DNA of 64,000 nucleotides from Candidatus Gastranaerophilales bacterium (GCA_944323955.1 CALUUK010000004.1:62001-126000), one strand, 5' to 3'. Positions 39,237-48,904 are shown, counted from the first letter of the stretch. The notes: generated by a model not told the origin, from the letters alone. Program-made: numbers and translations.

Positions 39237-41006
39237 ATGGATAATGTAACGGAAAATATAAAAAAAGCATTTGAATGTAAACAAGAGGGGCGGTATAAAG
39301 AGGCAATAGACTTCCTTTATAAGGCATTTACGGTTGATAATGAAAGTGTTGAAATAATGAGCGAACTTGCTCATTTATATTCAAAAATAAATAAAGCAGA
39401 TAGGGCAATTGATTTTTGTGAACAAATTTTGAATAAAGTTCCGAATGATTTTGAAACAAGGTTTTATATTTCATCACTCTGCAAAAAACAAAAAAACTAT
39501 GATAAAGCCGAAGAAAATTTAATGATAATTTTCAATGAAGATTATGAAATAGTACGCGCGGCAGAGGAGTTATTCTCTGTTTTACAAAAAGCAAATAAAC
39601 CTGAAAAGATAATAGATTTGTATTATTCACGAGAAGCCGAGTTAAAATCAAGTGTTATATATTGTTTTGTGGGGTGGGCATTTCTTTCATTAAAAAATAC
39701 TGAAAAAGCGAGAGAATTTTATAAGTCAGCTTTTTGTGAAGATGAAAGCAATGTGGAAGCAGGAAGCAGGGTTGCAGAAGTCTTGTTTGAAAACGGTTTA
39801 TTTGATGATGCACAAATTTTATTGAATCAATTGTTAAAATATTCGGAAAATGACAGAATTTATTCTGTTCTGGGCGAAATATGTTATATACAATCAGACT
39901 ATGATAAAGCTATTAATTATTATGTTCTTGCGTTAAAACTGAATGATAAGAACGCACAATATTATTATAAACTGGGCGGGCTTTATGTTATAAAAGGTTT
40001 TTATAATGAAGCTGAAGAATGCTATAATAATGCAATAAATATAGATCCGCAAAACCTTCTTTATAATTATACACTTGCATATTTCTATTTTATTAATAAT
40101 AAATATACTCTTTCAAAGCATATTATTGAAGATGTCTTAAATCTGGATAATGATTATGAAGATGCTCTTACTTTGAAATTGCAGATTTTAGTAAATGAGA
40201 ATAATCTTGCACAGGCGGGAAAACTTGTTGAATATTTATCCAAAAAGGAAGATAAAACAGAACAGATATTTTATTCTTTTGCAATGTATTATTCCAAGCT
40301 GGGTTTGTTTGAAAAGGCCGTAAAAAATGTAATAAAAGCTATTTCTCTCAATCCTGATTCGCTTGTTTATAATATAGAGCTTGCCGGTGATTATTATTTA
40401 CTTAAAGATTATAAAAAAGCAAAAGAAATATGTGAAAAAATATTATCAATTAACAATAAATATATACAGGCATATATTTTGCTTTCTAAGGTATATTTTG
40501 CTTTAAAAGATTATAAAGAAGCGAATGAAAATATAGAACAAGCCTTAAAGTTGGATATGAACATTCCGGAAGTGTATTACATAAAGGGAAAAATTTCATT
40601 TGCCGAAAAAAATATTCCCCGCGCAATTGAAAACTTTAAAACAGCGATATCTATGAATCCCGGAAAAGTTGAATATTATGCCCTTCTTGCGGAAGTGTAT
40701 TTTTCAGTTGATGATTATGAAAGCGCATATTTTTATTATAAAGAAGCGGCAGAACTTGATGTTGTAAACGGAGAATACCGATATTATATGGCAAAGTGCT
40801 GTGAATACAGGAATGATACTGAATCGGCAATTTCAAATTATTCAGTAGCAAGAAGACTTTCACCGTTGAACTTTTTGTATACGGAAGATTATGTAAAAAT
40901 ATTGTGCCGGAATAATAAAAAGAAACAAGCAGGTGCAATTATAAAAGCGTCAATGAAATTCTTTTCGCCTGAAGAAAAAAAGAAACTGGAAAATATTTTA
41001 AAATAA
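39237..41006 (+). CDS. Tetratricopeptide-repeat protein
   Basis: A 589-residue, wholly repetitive helical protein with about 15 TPR-like units of 34 residues. The consensus positions (Y/A at 8, 11, 20, 27; A-x-x-x-Y-x-x-A-L) are clear in ANEPQALKLD-type blocks such as YKEAIDFLYKAFTVD, YDKAINYYVLALKLN, YNEAEECYNNAINID and IPRAIENFKTAISMN. No signal peptide, catalytic domain or membrane anchor is visible, so it is likely a cytoplasmic scaffold. It is an isolated gene with a promoter abutting its start and is followed by tRNA-Ala. Confidence 0.88.
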   Translation: MDNVTENIKKAFECKQEGRYKEAIDFLYKAFTVDNESVEIMSELAHLYSKINKADRAIDFCEQILNKVPNDFETRFYISSLCKKQKNYDKAEENLMIIFNEDYEIVRAAEELFSVLQKANKPEKIIDLYYSREAELKSSVIYCFVGWAFLSLKNTEKAREFYKSAFCEDESNVEAGSRVAEVLFENGLFDDAQILLNQLLKYSENDRIYSVLGEICYIQSDYDKAINYYVLALKLNDKNAQYYYKLGGLYVIKGFYNEAEECYNNAINIDPQNLLYNYTLAYFYFINNKYTLSKHIIEDVLNLDNDYEDALTLKLQILVNENNLAQAGKLVEYLSKKEDKTEQIFYSFAMYYSKLGLFEKAVKNVIKAISLNPDSLVYNIELAGDYYLLKDYKKAKEICEKILSINNKYIQAYILLSKVYFALKDYKEANENIEQALKLDMNIPEVYYIKGKISFAEKNIPRAIENFKTAISMNPGKVEYYALLAEVYFSVDDYESAYFYYKEAAELDVVNGEYRYYMAKCCEYRNDTESAISNYSVARRLSPLNFLYTEDYVKILCRNNKKKQAGAIIKASMKFFSPEEKKKLENILK

Positions 41007-41061
41007 ATAAAAAAATTGTTGATTTTTTTTTATGACATGTTATTATAATCTAGTAATCCGA

Positions 41062-41134
41062 GGGGGATTAGCTCAGTTGGTAGAGCGCCTGCTTTGCACG
41101 CAGGATGTCAGGAGTTCGAGTCTCCTATCCTCCA
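41062..41134 (+). tRNA. tRNA-Ala (anticodon TGC)
   Basis: A full cloverleaf. The acceptor stem GGGGGAT pairs with ATCCTCC and has the G3-U70 wobble that identifies alanine tRNA. The D arm is GCTC/GAGC, and the anticodon stem CCTGC/GCAGG encloses the loop TTTGCAC (TGC at positions 34-36). The T loop is TTCGAGT. The discriminator is A and CCA is not encoded. Confidence 0.97.
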
Positions 41135-41143
41135 TTTTAATAG

Positions 41144-41171
41144 ACGGCCGAAATGAAATCGGTCGTTTTTT
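41144..41171 (+). terminator. Terminator after tRNA-Ala (TGC)
   Basis: ACGGCCGA and TCGGTCGT form an 8-bp stem (one G-U pair) around a 7-base loop, followed by TTTTT. Confidence 0.75.
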
Positions 41172-41347
41172 ATTTTTATGTAAAACTTATACAGATTGAC
41201 ATCGATATTGGGAAAAGTGACAGGGAAGGTTGGGAAAATTTTTATTTAATTTAATTTTTTAAATCAACTGATAATTGTTTTCTGATTGACTTAATCTGTA
41301 ATATGAAAAGAATTGATTTAATGTGTTACACCTTTTATTAAAGTTAT

Positions 41348-44300
41348 ATGGATTTGTGTCGATTATATTTACAGGAATGTAAGGAAATCGGAAAAATAGT
41401 GGACTTTAAGAAAGTACAAAATATAAATAACAATATGTTTCCGCAAAAGGAACCCAAAAGTTTTCGTGCGGAAAAGACAGAAAAAGTTTCCGAACAAAAA
41501 TCCGATGAAAAAACCCCGATAAATCCCGAGTATTGGCAACAATCTTTAAGAATTAGACCTAATTCCGGCAGTTTAGGATCTAAAGCAGATGAAAAATTCT
41601 TGATTTCACTCACTCCGGAACAAATTAATGAGTTATATAATTGGATTGAGTCCGGAAAAATTGAAAAAGAAAATATATTTCAATTCTTACAAAGGGAATA
41701 CAATACTGTCTATGGAAAAGATGAAATTCCACAAATAATTAATATGGCTAAAGGTGATGAATCTGCTGTTGATTTGATTTCTAAATTGATTCAGCCCGAC
41801 ACATTTCTGCACAAAATTCCCGCAAGCAGTATGAAAGAATTTCTGGGCTCAGATATAGAATTGTTAAACAAACTGATTTGTTCTTTTAAGGAAAAATTTG
41901 AATTAGATGAAGGCTTTATATTTCCTGATGCAAGGACGCTGTCGCAATTATTAGAAATAGTTAATGATAGTAATGTCGACGATTTTATTGATGCATTTCA
42001 GGGAAAACAAACTACACAAGCAATATTTGATGCGGGTTGTTTTGTCAGTCCGGCTACCGAATTGTTTGATGCAAGGATTATTGATAAAAAATATCAATTG
42101 GAAAATATTGGAGTGCCGGAAGAATATAGTACTTCCGCTGCAGCAAATTGTTTTGACTCAAAAACAAATGAAGTATCTCCATTTGCAGATAAGTTTTTAA
42201 ATTTGTTTTATATGCCGTCGCATGAAACAGGGGTAAAGGGTGCAATTCAAAAAATAGGAAACAAGGTAAAAAATAGATTTATAACAAGAGGACGAATTGA
42301 ATTTTATACTGATGAAGATCCTTCTCCTGTTTTAATTTCAATGAAAAACAACCAAGGACAGTTTGAAGAAAAGAATTATGAAACTGTTCTGAAAGTTATA
42401 AAAAAAATGATTAAAATATATTCTTCTGTATCAATGTCTTTTGATGATTTGGCAAGTACTGTTAACTTGTTAAAAGATGAAAACGGAGTTGTTGATGATA
42501 GAAAATATGAGTTGTTTTCTGAATTAAGCGATTTGTTTAAAGATGATGTTACATATATTTTTGAAGCATTAGACTCTTTTCCTTCCGAAAAACACGATGT
42601 AATTTTGCAAACTTATCATGATTTTAAGCAAGAAGGTTATTGTGCCTATTCGAATTTTCCCGCTTTGGTTAAATTCTGTTTTGATAAAGACGGGAACAAA
42701 ATCCATCAGAATATAGAATTTATAAATAAAATATTGGCAGTAAATAATGAACAGAATTTTCCCGAATCTTTTTTGAATAATTGTAACTGTAATCAAGAAA
42801 TACAAGCCTTTGCCCTTGCGTTTATCAGTAAGAATGCTTACTGCGACGTTTTATATTTCCTTTCTCCCATAATTGATGTTTTTAAAACGAAAGATGAAAA
42901 AATTCCACCTTTAGTTCAAGATAAATTAACTGAATATACTGCAAAAAATATGTCCCCGAATGGTTTTATTGAAGTGTTTCAATCTTGTATGAAATCAGAT
43001 GAAGATTATTCAATATCAAATTTTGATAATGATATGTTTGACAGAGTAAATGATTTTAGAAAACTGTTTTCTCCGGCAAAAGTTAACACGTCTTTTAACG
43101 GAAAACATATTGTTAATATTTTAAACGGAGAATTGAAACCTGATGAAATTAATTTTAAATCAAAAGTTATATACTTAGATAATCTGAGAAAAATAAAAGA
43201 GTATACCCAAGCAAATAAAATAGACGGATATGATTTCATTGATCTGTCTTTATATATTTTAGAAAAAAGTTTGCGGTTTGAAGACATTTCTCTGCCTGTT
43301 GATGAGACAAGTAAAGTCGATTTTATAAAAAATATAATGTTTTCAACTTCCCAATATACAGATTTTGAGAGCACATTAATTTCCGCTATTCCATTATTGG
43401 AAACAATGAATAATGGGTTGAATTTGACATATTCAAGAGAAGATTTTTTATCTGATTTAAGTGATATTTGTAAAACAAAAGAAGATGTTGACTTATTAAA
43501 ACAAAAAACGGGAATAAGTCCTGTCTTGGCACCGGATACGGATAGAATTGTATTAACCGGTTTTGACGGAATTATAAAATTGGATGCTTTGAATCAAAAT
43601 GATTCAAAAGAAAAACGAATATACGATTTAATGTATAAGTATATGTACGAAAACACGGTTGATACAGGAAATAAAAAATTGGATGAATATTTGAATAAGA
43701 TAATAAAAGCATTTCCTGAATTTATTAATACTATTGGAAGAAAACAACATGGAACACACGCCTATACTGTTGATGTCCATTCTTTACTGGTAATGGCTTA
43801 TTCAATAAATAATCCCGATTATTTGTCGAAACTTAATGATTTAGATAAAGCGCTACTCAAGGTAACAGCTATTTTTCATGATATTGCAAAACAAGAAGGG
43901 GTTGTAGATAAAGGACACCAGAATTTATCGTCGCTTTATACACAAAGTATAATTCATAAACTCATTAAATCTCCAACAATTCAAGATAGATTATTTGGAC
44001 TGATAAACAATCATCATTGGCTTGAAGAGTATTCTTCTGCTGCCGGAAAAGAAAAGACTGCGAGAGAAATTGCTTTTAAATTTAGAAGACCAAATGATTT
44101 TGAGGTTGCCAAAATAATGGCAAATGCTGATTTAAAGGCGGTTAGTGAATCTTTTTATGAGGGAAGAAAAGGTAATCTTTCTCAAGAGAATATAGCCCCG
44201 ATTGAAAAAAATATAGATTATCTGTATTCAAACGGCAATGTTTTATTGACCGATTATTTTGTTGCACAATCGATGTTGAATAATCATACAGAAGTAAAGG

Positions 44301-45031
44301 ACGGGAAAGAATATAAAGTTGTTAATTTGCATAATATTTCTGATGAAGAGAACATGGGTAAGTATGGATTTTATAACGGCATAAAAAAAGATGATCTTCG
44401 TTTTCTTGTCCATATGGTAGATAATGAAGAAATGTATCACGCTCTTTATACCGTGCAGCAGCTTTCGTCGCCATTCAATGGAGGTGTTCTGTCAGAATCA
44501 ATAATTAGTCCAAAATATAAACGTACATATGCGAATAGAAAATATGGTGTTATATTATCGCAAGAAAACATCAATGTTATTAATCAAGCTAATTCTAATC
44601 AGGGATCCGGCAAGGAAAAGGGGTTCTCTAACGTTATGGCTCTTTTATATAGTGAACAGGCTTTCGATAAGCGAAATGCCTTTAGAGATGAATTTCTGAT
44701 GTTTTTAGGTTTTACCGGTAAAGATATTTCACCGGAAGAATATGCTGAATTTTATAAGAAAGTGCTTTCAGGAAAAACGACAATAATGCAAATAAATCCA
44801 AATAAAGAATATAAAATAGGAAAAAAAGTTGTTACAGGTGAGCAAATTAAAAATGCAATTATTTCATACCAAAATTCATTAATCGATAAAAAAGAGCAAA
44901 TGCATAACGAAATTGTCGGATATTTGCCAAAAATCCATGCTGTAATTGCAAAAGAAGACAGCATTCATAAGCTGCCCGATGATTTGTTGAAATTCGCTTA
45001 TGATAACGATTATCCGATTGTTTTGATATAG
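41348..45031 (+). CDS. Very large protein of unknown function with a C-terminal HD domain
   Basis: A 1227-residue protein. Only one domain is recognisable, an HD-type metal phosphohydrolase in the region ~780-950: KQHGTHAYTVDVH (~799-811), IFHDIAKQEG (~841, the HD pair) and NNHHWLEEY (~887), a layout of conserved His and Asp as in HD domains. The first ~750 residues are charged, helical and without clear motif. They start with a Lys/Glu-rich stretch containing FPQKEPKSF. No signal peptide or membrane helix is seen. No ribosome site lies before the ATG at 41348, so the start is uncertain; ATG 41435 (MFPQKEP) is an alternative. It lies between two alanine tRNA genes. Confidence 0.75.
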   Translation: MDLCRLYLQECKEIGKIVDFKKVQNINNNMFPQKEPKSFRAEKTEKVSEQKSDEKTPINPEYWQQSLRIRPNSGSLGSKADEKFLISLTPEQINELYNWIESGKIEKENIFQFLQREYNTVYGKDEIPQIINMAKGDESAVDLISKLIQPDTFLHKIPASSMKEFLGSDIELLNKLICSFKEKFELDEGFIFPDARTLSQLLEIVNDSNVDDFIDAFQGKQTTQAIFDAGCFVSPATELFDARIIDKKYQLENIGVPEEYSTSAAANCFDSKTNEVSPFADKFLNLFYMPSHETGVKGAIQKIGNKVKNRFITRGRIEFYTDEDPSPVLISMKNNQGQFEEKNYETVLKVIKKMIKIYSSVSMSFDDLASTVNLLKDENGVVDDRKYELFSELSDLFKDDVTYIFEALDSFPSEKHDVILQTYHDFKQEGYCAYSNFPALVKFCFDKDGNKIHQNIEFINKILAVNNEQNFPESFLNNCNCNQEIQAFALAFISKNAYCDVLYFLSPIIDVFKTKDEKIPPLVQDKLTEYTAKNMSPNGFIEVFQSCMKSDEDYSISNFDNDMFDRVNDFRKLFSPAKVNTSFNGKHIVNILNGELKPDEINFKSKVIYLDNLRKIKEYTQANKIDGYDFIDLSLYILEKSLRFEDISLPVDETSKVDFIKNIMFSTSQYTDFESTLISAIPLLETMNNGLNLTYSREDFLSDLSDICKTKEDVDLLKQKTGISPVLAPDTDRIVLTGFDGIIKLDALNQNDSKEKRIYDLMYKYMYENTVDTGNKKLDEYLNKIIKAFPEFINTIGRKQHGTHAYTVDVHSLLVMAYSINNPDYLSKLNDLDKALLKVTAIFHDIAKQEGVVDKGHQNLSSLYTQSIIHKLIKSPTIQDRLFGLINNHHWLEEYSSAAGKEKTAREIAFKFRRPNDFEVAKIMANADLKAVSESFYEGRKGNLSQENIAPIEKNIDYLYSNGNVLLTDYFVAQSMLNNHTEVKDGKEYKVVNLHNISDEENMGKYGFYNGIKKDDLRFLVHMVDNEEMYHALYTVQQLSSPFNGGVLSESIISPKYKRTYANRKYGVILSQENINVINQANSNQGSGKEKGFSNVMALLYSEQAFDKRNAFRDEFLMFLGFTGKDISPEEYAEFYKKVLSGKTTIMQINPNKEYKIGKKVVTGEQIKNAIISYQNSLIDKKEQMHNEIVGYLPKIHAVIAKEDSIHKLPDDLLKFAYDNDYPIVLI

Positions 45032-45063
45032 TTTTCATATAACTATTAAAATAATACTTGTAA

Positions 45064-45564
45064 TTAGTTTATATGATTAATGGCCTGATTCCATTCTCTG
45101 AATAAATCATCTGTCGATGATTTCGCATTCGCAGGACTTGTTGACGGCATTTTATAACAATAATATTGCGTTAATAACTGCGGAAAATATCTTTTAAATG
45201 CACAAGATGCTTTGCTGCCGTTAAGAAGAATTATTTTAATATTTGGATATTCTTTTAAAAGTTCGGGGATTTTATTTGGAATTTCATTTTGAATGTTTGT
45301 ATCTAAACTTCCTTCTCTTTTGCAAAAATTTAAAACATCCCAAAGTGCAAAATTATTTTTTAAAAGAATTTGAATCTTTTTATCGTAATCCAATAATTGT
45401 AAATCATTACAGGCACATAACTTTCCTATTAATTTCCAAAAACGATTTTGAGGATGTGCATAGTATTGCTGCATTTCAAGTGATTTTATACCCGGCATTG
45501 AGCCAAGAATTAAAATTTTTGATTTATAATCAATTATTGGTAAAAAACTTTTACAATCAGCCAT
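45064..45564 (-). CDS. Hypoxanthine-DNA glycosylase-like protein (uracil-DNA glycosylase superfamily)
   Basis: A 166-residue member of the UDG fold that flips and cuts damaged bases. The N-terminal motif ILILGSMPGIKSLEMQQYYAHPQNRFWKLIG (~17-47) is characteristic of the hypoxanthine/mismatch-specific branch, with the active-site loop GSMPG. ILLNGSKAS (~112) and MPSTSPANA near the end (~140) complete the pocket. It should remove deaminated adenine (hypoxanthine) from DNA. There is no ribosome site; a TAAAAT box lies 6 bases from the start. It is the last gene before tRNA-Ala (GGC), on the opposite strand. Confidence 0.82.
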   Translation of the reverse strand: MADCKSFLPIIDYKSKILILGSMPGIKSLEMQQYYAHPQNRFWKLIGKLCACNDLQLLDYDKKIQILLKNNFALWDVLNFCKREGSLDTNIQNEIPNKIPELLKEYPNIKIILLNGSKASCAFKRYFPQLLTQYYCYKMPSTSPANAKSSTDDLFREWNQAINHIN

Positions 45565-45610
45565 ATTTTTATTTTACAATATAATTTTAATTATGTTATA
45601 TTTTACATAC

Positions 45611-45683
45611 GGGGCGTTAGCGCAGTTGGTAGCGCACGACACTGGCAGTGTCGGGGTCAGGGGTTCGAATCCCCTACGCTCCA
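45611..45683 (+). tRNA. tRNA-Ala (anticodon GGC)
   Basis: Acceptor stem GGGGCGT/ACGCTCC again with the G3-U70 pair of alanine. The D arm is GCGC/GCGC, and the anticodon stem CGACA/TGTCG encloses the loop CTGGCAG (GGC). T arm GGGG/CCCC encloses TTCGAAT. Discriminator A; CCA is not encoded. Confidence 0.96.
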
Positions 45684-45692
45684 ATTTCCTTT

Positions 45693-46838
45693 TTAAAAAG
45701 ATGAATATCTTGATACTATTGACGATTCATAGCTGTTCATATTGTCGTAATAGTGCATTTGTGAGTAATTAAAATCATGTGAATTAATTCTGTTGTCAAA
45801 AGATTCATACTCTGAAATTATATCCTTGTGTGTTCTAATATATTCTTTTAATAAATTTTCTTGTTTTTTGAGAACTGTTTCAACATTATCTTTTGTAATT
45901 TCCATATATAAATCAGAATCTTTATTTGCCGTATCAAAAATTATATCATATGCCAGAGCACCATATAGTGAAGACGGGTGTATTACATCTCTGTAAAAAT
46001 ATGTATTATCAAATAATGACTGGGTTGTATTTTTATTTATGAATGCCATGTCAATAATTTTCGAATTTTTTTGAGCCAGAAATCTTTTAATATTTTTAGT
46101 ACAAGTGTAAAACGGGCTGTTGTATATTTCCGCAAGAAATAATGCGTTATATGGAGCAATAAAATATATAATTTCAGCGTTTCTTCTTTCTGCAATATTA
46201 TTGATTTCATCCAGTTCTTGTAATATTTTTCCCTCTAAATAAGTTCTTTCTTCCTGCTTTTCAAATAAACTGTAATATTTTCTTTTCGGAAAAACTTCCA
46301 TTCCTGGTCTATGGTTATGGTTATGGTTAATTTCTTTTTGTTTGCTTATCTTATGTAGAAACTTTTTTATACTTAATTTTGTTGTATCAGTTGCAAGTAA
46401 TAATTTGTTAATATCATTAATATTTAATTTGTCAGAGGAATAAACCGGCAGTGTTTTTTCTCCTGCTGCCATAAATGCGGCATAATCAACAGGAAAAATT
46501 ATGGTTTTAACCTCAGGGTGCATATTTAGAAATATTACTAAAATATCTTTTATATCGGGATAGCAAATATCATTTATTGAAACTATTGCGGTTTTCTTTT
46601 TTGTAATGGGCAAATTTAGCATATTGGTATTTGTTGAACCGCCGCAGATAACATAATCATATTTTTCTTTTTTATGCATTTTTAATGTTAAATGAATTAA
46701 ATCACGCGGACTTTGGAAAAGCATTAAATTTTGTCTGGGGTTGAATAATTCAAAAGGATCCATTTTATAGTTGAATAATGCAATTCCTAAAAGACAGATT
46801 ATTATTAATAAAATAAAACCTATATTTTTTGATTTCAT
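45693..46838 (-). CDS. Membrane-anchored SGNH-hydrolase-like protein
   Basis: A 381-residue protein with one N-terminal transmembrane helix (residues ~6-24), so the bulk lies outside the cytoplasm. YVICGGSTNTNM (~62-73) is the nucleophile block of the SGNH fold. ELDEINN and NAEIIYFIAPYNALF form the central part. YRDVIHPSSLYGALAY (~300) supplies the catalytic Asp-x-x-His. The layout resembles DltD/AlgX-type enzymes that move or remove acyl groups on envelope polymers. It stands alone downstream of tRNA-Ala on the opposite strand. A related but broken gene lies at 57560-58430. Confidence 0.65.
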   Translation of the reverse strand: MKSKNIGFILLIIICLLGIALFNYKMDPFELFNPRQNLMLFQSPRDLIHLTLKMHKKEKYDYVICGGSTNTNMLNLPITKKKTAIVSINDICYPDIKDILVIFLNMHPEVKTIIFPVDYAAFMAAGEKTLPVYSSDKLNINDINKLLLATDTTKLSIKKFLHKISKQKEINHNHNHRPGMEVFPKRKYYSLFEKQEERTYLEGKILQELDEINNIAERRNAEIIYFIAPYNALFLAEIYNSPFYTCTKNIKRFLAQKNSKIIDMAFINKNTTQSLFDNTYFYRDVIHPSSLYGALAYDIIFDTANKDSDLYMEITKDNVETVLKKQENLLKEYIRTHKDIISEYESFDNRINSHDFNYSQMHYYDNMNSYESSIVSRYSSF

Positions 46839-46988
46839 ATATGCTCTTTCTTAAGAAATATGTATAGTATTTTAACAAAAAAGATGAAAATATTACAATT
46901 AATGTTATTATTCGGGATTAATTATTGTAAAATAGTTGTAAAAAATAAAAAAATATATAATATAAGAAATGAAGAAAAGGAGGGAAGT

Positions 46989-47279
46989 ATGTTAAAGAAA
47001 GTTTTGTCATTGGTTGTTCTTACTGCGGTTATGAGTTTATCTGCTCCTGCATTTGCCGAAGGAACGCACGGGACTGACGGTGAAATATCAGGAAGAAGTG
47101 TAGGGGCTGCAGTATGCTCATTACTTATCTGGCCCGGAATTGGACAGGCTATTAATAAACAGGATAAAGAAAAAAATATAACACATGCTGTTTTAGGATT
47201 AACAGGTGTATTCAGATTGTGGTCTTTTTATGATGCACTGGTTGACAGAGACGGCGGTGTTTGGCATAACAGAATATAA
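46989..47279 (+). CDS. Small exported protein of unknown function
   Basis: The frame begins earlier at 46860, but the ATG at 46989 follows AAAGGAGG by 5 bases and starts a classical signal peptide (MLKKVLSLVVLTAVMSLSAPAFA, cleavage after AFA at ~23). The mature ~73 residues contain a hydrophobic stretch (VGAAVCSLLIWPGIGQAIN) that may be a membrane helix and a second one (AVLGLTGVFRLWSF), with an Asp/Gly-rich tail. I recognise no family. It ends at a strong terminator before the SLH gene, with which it shares the envelope location. Confidence 0.7.
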   Translation: MLKKVLSLVVLTAVMSLSAPAFAEGTHGTDGEISGRSVGAAVCSLLIWPGIGQAINKQDKEKNITHAVLGLTGVFRLWSFYDALVDRDGGVWHNRI

Positions 47280-47283
47280 TAAT

Positions 47284-47312
47284 AAAGAGAGAGAGATTTT
47301 CTCTCTCTTTTT
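47284..47312 (+). terminator. Terminator after the small exported protein gene
   Basis: AGAGAGAGA and TCTCTCTCT form a 9-bp stem with a TTT loop, and the hairpin is followed by a T-run. Confidence 0.85.
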
Positions 47313-47437
47313 AATATGAGGTAAATATTTTCTACATTATTCGTCTTATGTTTGTTGCCTAAAAACAAGTTTTAATTTATAATTTTTCTATATATTAGAG
47401 TAGTATGAAAAGCTATAACAGTTTAAGTGAGGTAAAC

Positions 47438-48814
47438 ATGATTTTTAAAAAGAAATTAGCAGCTCTTTTTCTTGGATTAATGCTGCTTTTGACAAGTGTT
47501 TCTTCTGCTTTGGCTAAAGATTATACCGATATCCCGGATGATTATTGGGCTGCTGAAGAAATTGAAGATGTTGTTACAAAACAAATAATTCCTTTATATG
47601 GAGATAATACTTTCAGACCGTTGGAAAGAGTTCCCAGAGTCGATTGGACAGGATGGCTTTTAAAAGCGTTAGGCTTAAGCAATGCACCTATTACGGCAGA
47701 ACCCGCATATTCTGACGTTACAATGGCTACATACGGATATTCCGATATCGCAAGATCAGATCAATTTGGTTTAATATACGGTTATACCGATGGTGAATTT
47801 AAACCTCAAAGATTTATTACAAAATGTGAAACGGCTTCTATTATGAGCCATATTACAAAAGATACCGAAGTAGATGCTTCAGTAGTTAAGCAATTTGCTG
47901 ACTATGAACAAATTCCCGGCTGGGGTGTGCTTCCGTTTTCAAAAGCTATTAAATACGGCTTATATGTAAACTATCCGTTGGAAACAGAATTAAATCCGAA
48001 CAGAGAATTAAACAGGGCAGAAGCAGCTGTTCTGCTTGCAAGGTTAATGAAAGCATTGGGGCTTGTTGAAGACCAGTATAAAGCAGAAGAACCTGCAGAA
48101 GAGCCGGTTGCGGAAGAACCTGCTGAATATGTACTTTCCGTAGAACATCTTGATGATTACGGTAAGGCAGTTGTTGACAGAGTTTCTATTACAAATTTAA
48201 GAAGAATTATTTTAGCAAAGAATGTATTCAGAGTTTCTTTCGTTGAACCTTTTAATTCAAAGAAACATCAAATCGGGGATGTTATTCCTTTCTACTTTAA
48301 GAAAGATGTTGTTACTAAAGAAGGCACATTAATAATTCCCGCTAATACAAAACTTTATGCAACAATTGAAGAGTTAAGAGATAAAAAATGGGTTAACAAA
48401 AACGCAGAAGTTTATTTGCACTTTACAAAAATGGTATTCCCGAACGGCAATGAATATCCGTTTATTGCAAGAGTACTTAATAATGACGAAGGTGTTTTAA
48501 GAGAAAACTTCTGGCTGAAACCTTTGGAATACACAGTTGCAGGTGCTGCAATCGGCGGTGCTGCAATCGGTCTTCCTATCGGTGCTGCTAATGATCGTTC
48601 AGGCGACGGTATGGCAATCGGTTTCCCTGCCGGTGCAGGTGCAGGTTTAATTGCCGGTTTCTTAACTCCCGGTGTTAACTTCAAAGCAAAAGCTAATGAA
48701 GATGTATTAGTTGAATTGAAAGTTGATTGCAGCTTATATAATGATTATGTAACTCAGACAACAACAACTACTACTACAGAAACAACCACAGTTCCTGTTG
48801 AAGATGCTCAATAA
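47438..48814 (+). CDS. SLH-domain exported envelope protein
   Basis: The frame opens at 47405; the ATG at 47438 is preferred because it follows GAGG and begins the signal peptide. The 458-residue protein has a signal peptide to about residue 26 (SSALA). Three S-layer homology units (residues ~27-80, ~92-145 and ~155-210) contain repeated Y-x-D-I/V, GYxDGEFKP and LNRAEAAVLLARL features. An acidic Glu/Pro/Ala linker follows. The beta-rich region includes GDVIPFYFKKDV and IIPANTKLYATIEEL, then a glycine-zipper segment (VAGAAIGGAAIGLPIGAAN) and a Thr-rich tail. SLH units usually bind pyruvylated cell-wall polymers. The C-terminal part resembles no porin I know. Confidence 0.85.
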   Translation: MIFKKKLAALFLGLMLLLTSVSSALAKDYTDIPDDYWAAEEIEDVVTKQIIPLYGDNTFRPLERVPRVDWTGWLLKALGLSNAPITAEPAYSDVTMATYGYSDIARSDQFGLIYGYTDGEFKPQRFITKCETASIMSHITKDTEVDASVVKQFADYEQIPGWGVLPFSKAIKYGLYVNYPLETELNPNRELNRAEAAVLLARLMKALGLVEDQYKAEEPAEEPVAEEPAEYVLSVEHLDDYGKAVVDRVSITNLRRIILAKNVFRVSFVEPFNSKKHQIGDVIPFYFKKDVVTKEGTLIIPANTKLYATIEELRDKKWVNKNAEVYLHFTKMVFPNGNEYPFIARVLNNDEGVLRENFWLKPLEYTVAGAAIGGAAIGLPIGAANDRSGDGMAIGFPAGAGAGLIAGFLTPGVNFKAKANEDVLVELKVDCSLYNDYVTQTTTTTTTETTTVPVEDAQ

Positions 48815-48837
48815 GAAATTAATATATTAAAGATAAG

Positions 48838-48868
48838 AAAAAACCCCAAATATTTATTTGGGGTTTTT
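48838..48868 (+). terminator. Terminator after the SLH gene
   Basis: AAACCCCAAAT and ATTTGGGGTTT form an 11-bp stem with a 4-base loop and T-run. It lies immediately before the promoter of the HEAT-like gene. Confidence 0.85.
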
Positions 48869-48869
48869 A

Positions 48870-48898
48870 TTGTAAATAAAGAAAAATACGGATATAAT
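48870..48898 (+). promoter_or_regulatory. Promoter of the HEAT-like gene (leaderless)
   Basis: TTGTAA (-35), a 17-base spacer, then TATAAT (48893-48898). The ATG lies 7 bases after the -10 box, so the message likely begins at the start codon. Confidence 0.5.
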
Positions 48899-48904
48899 TA
48901 CATT

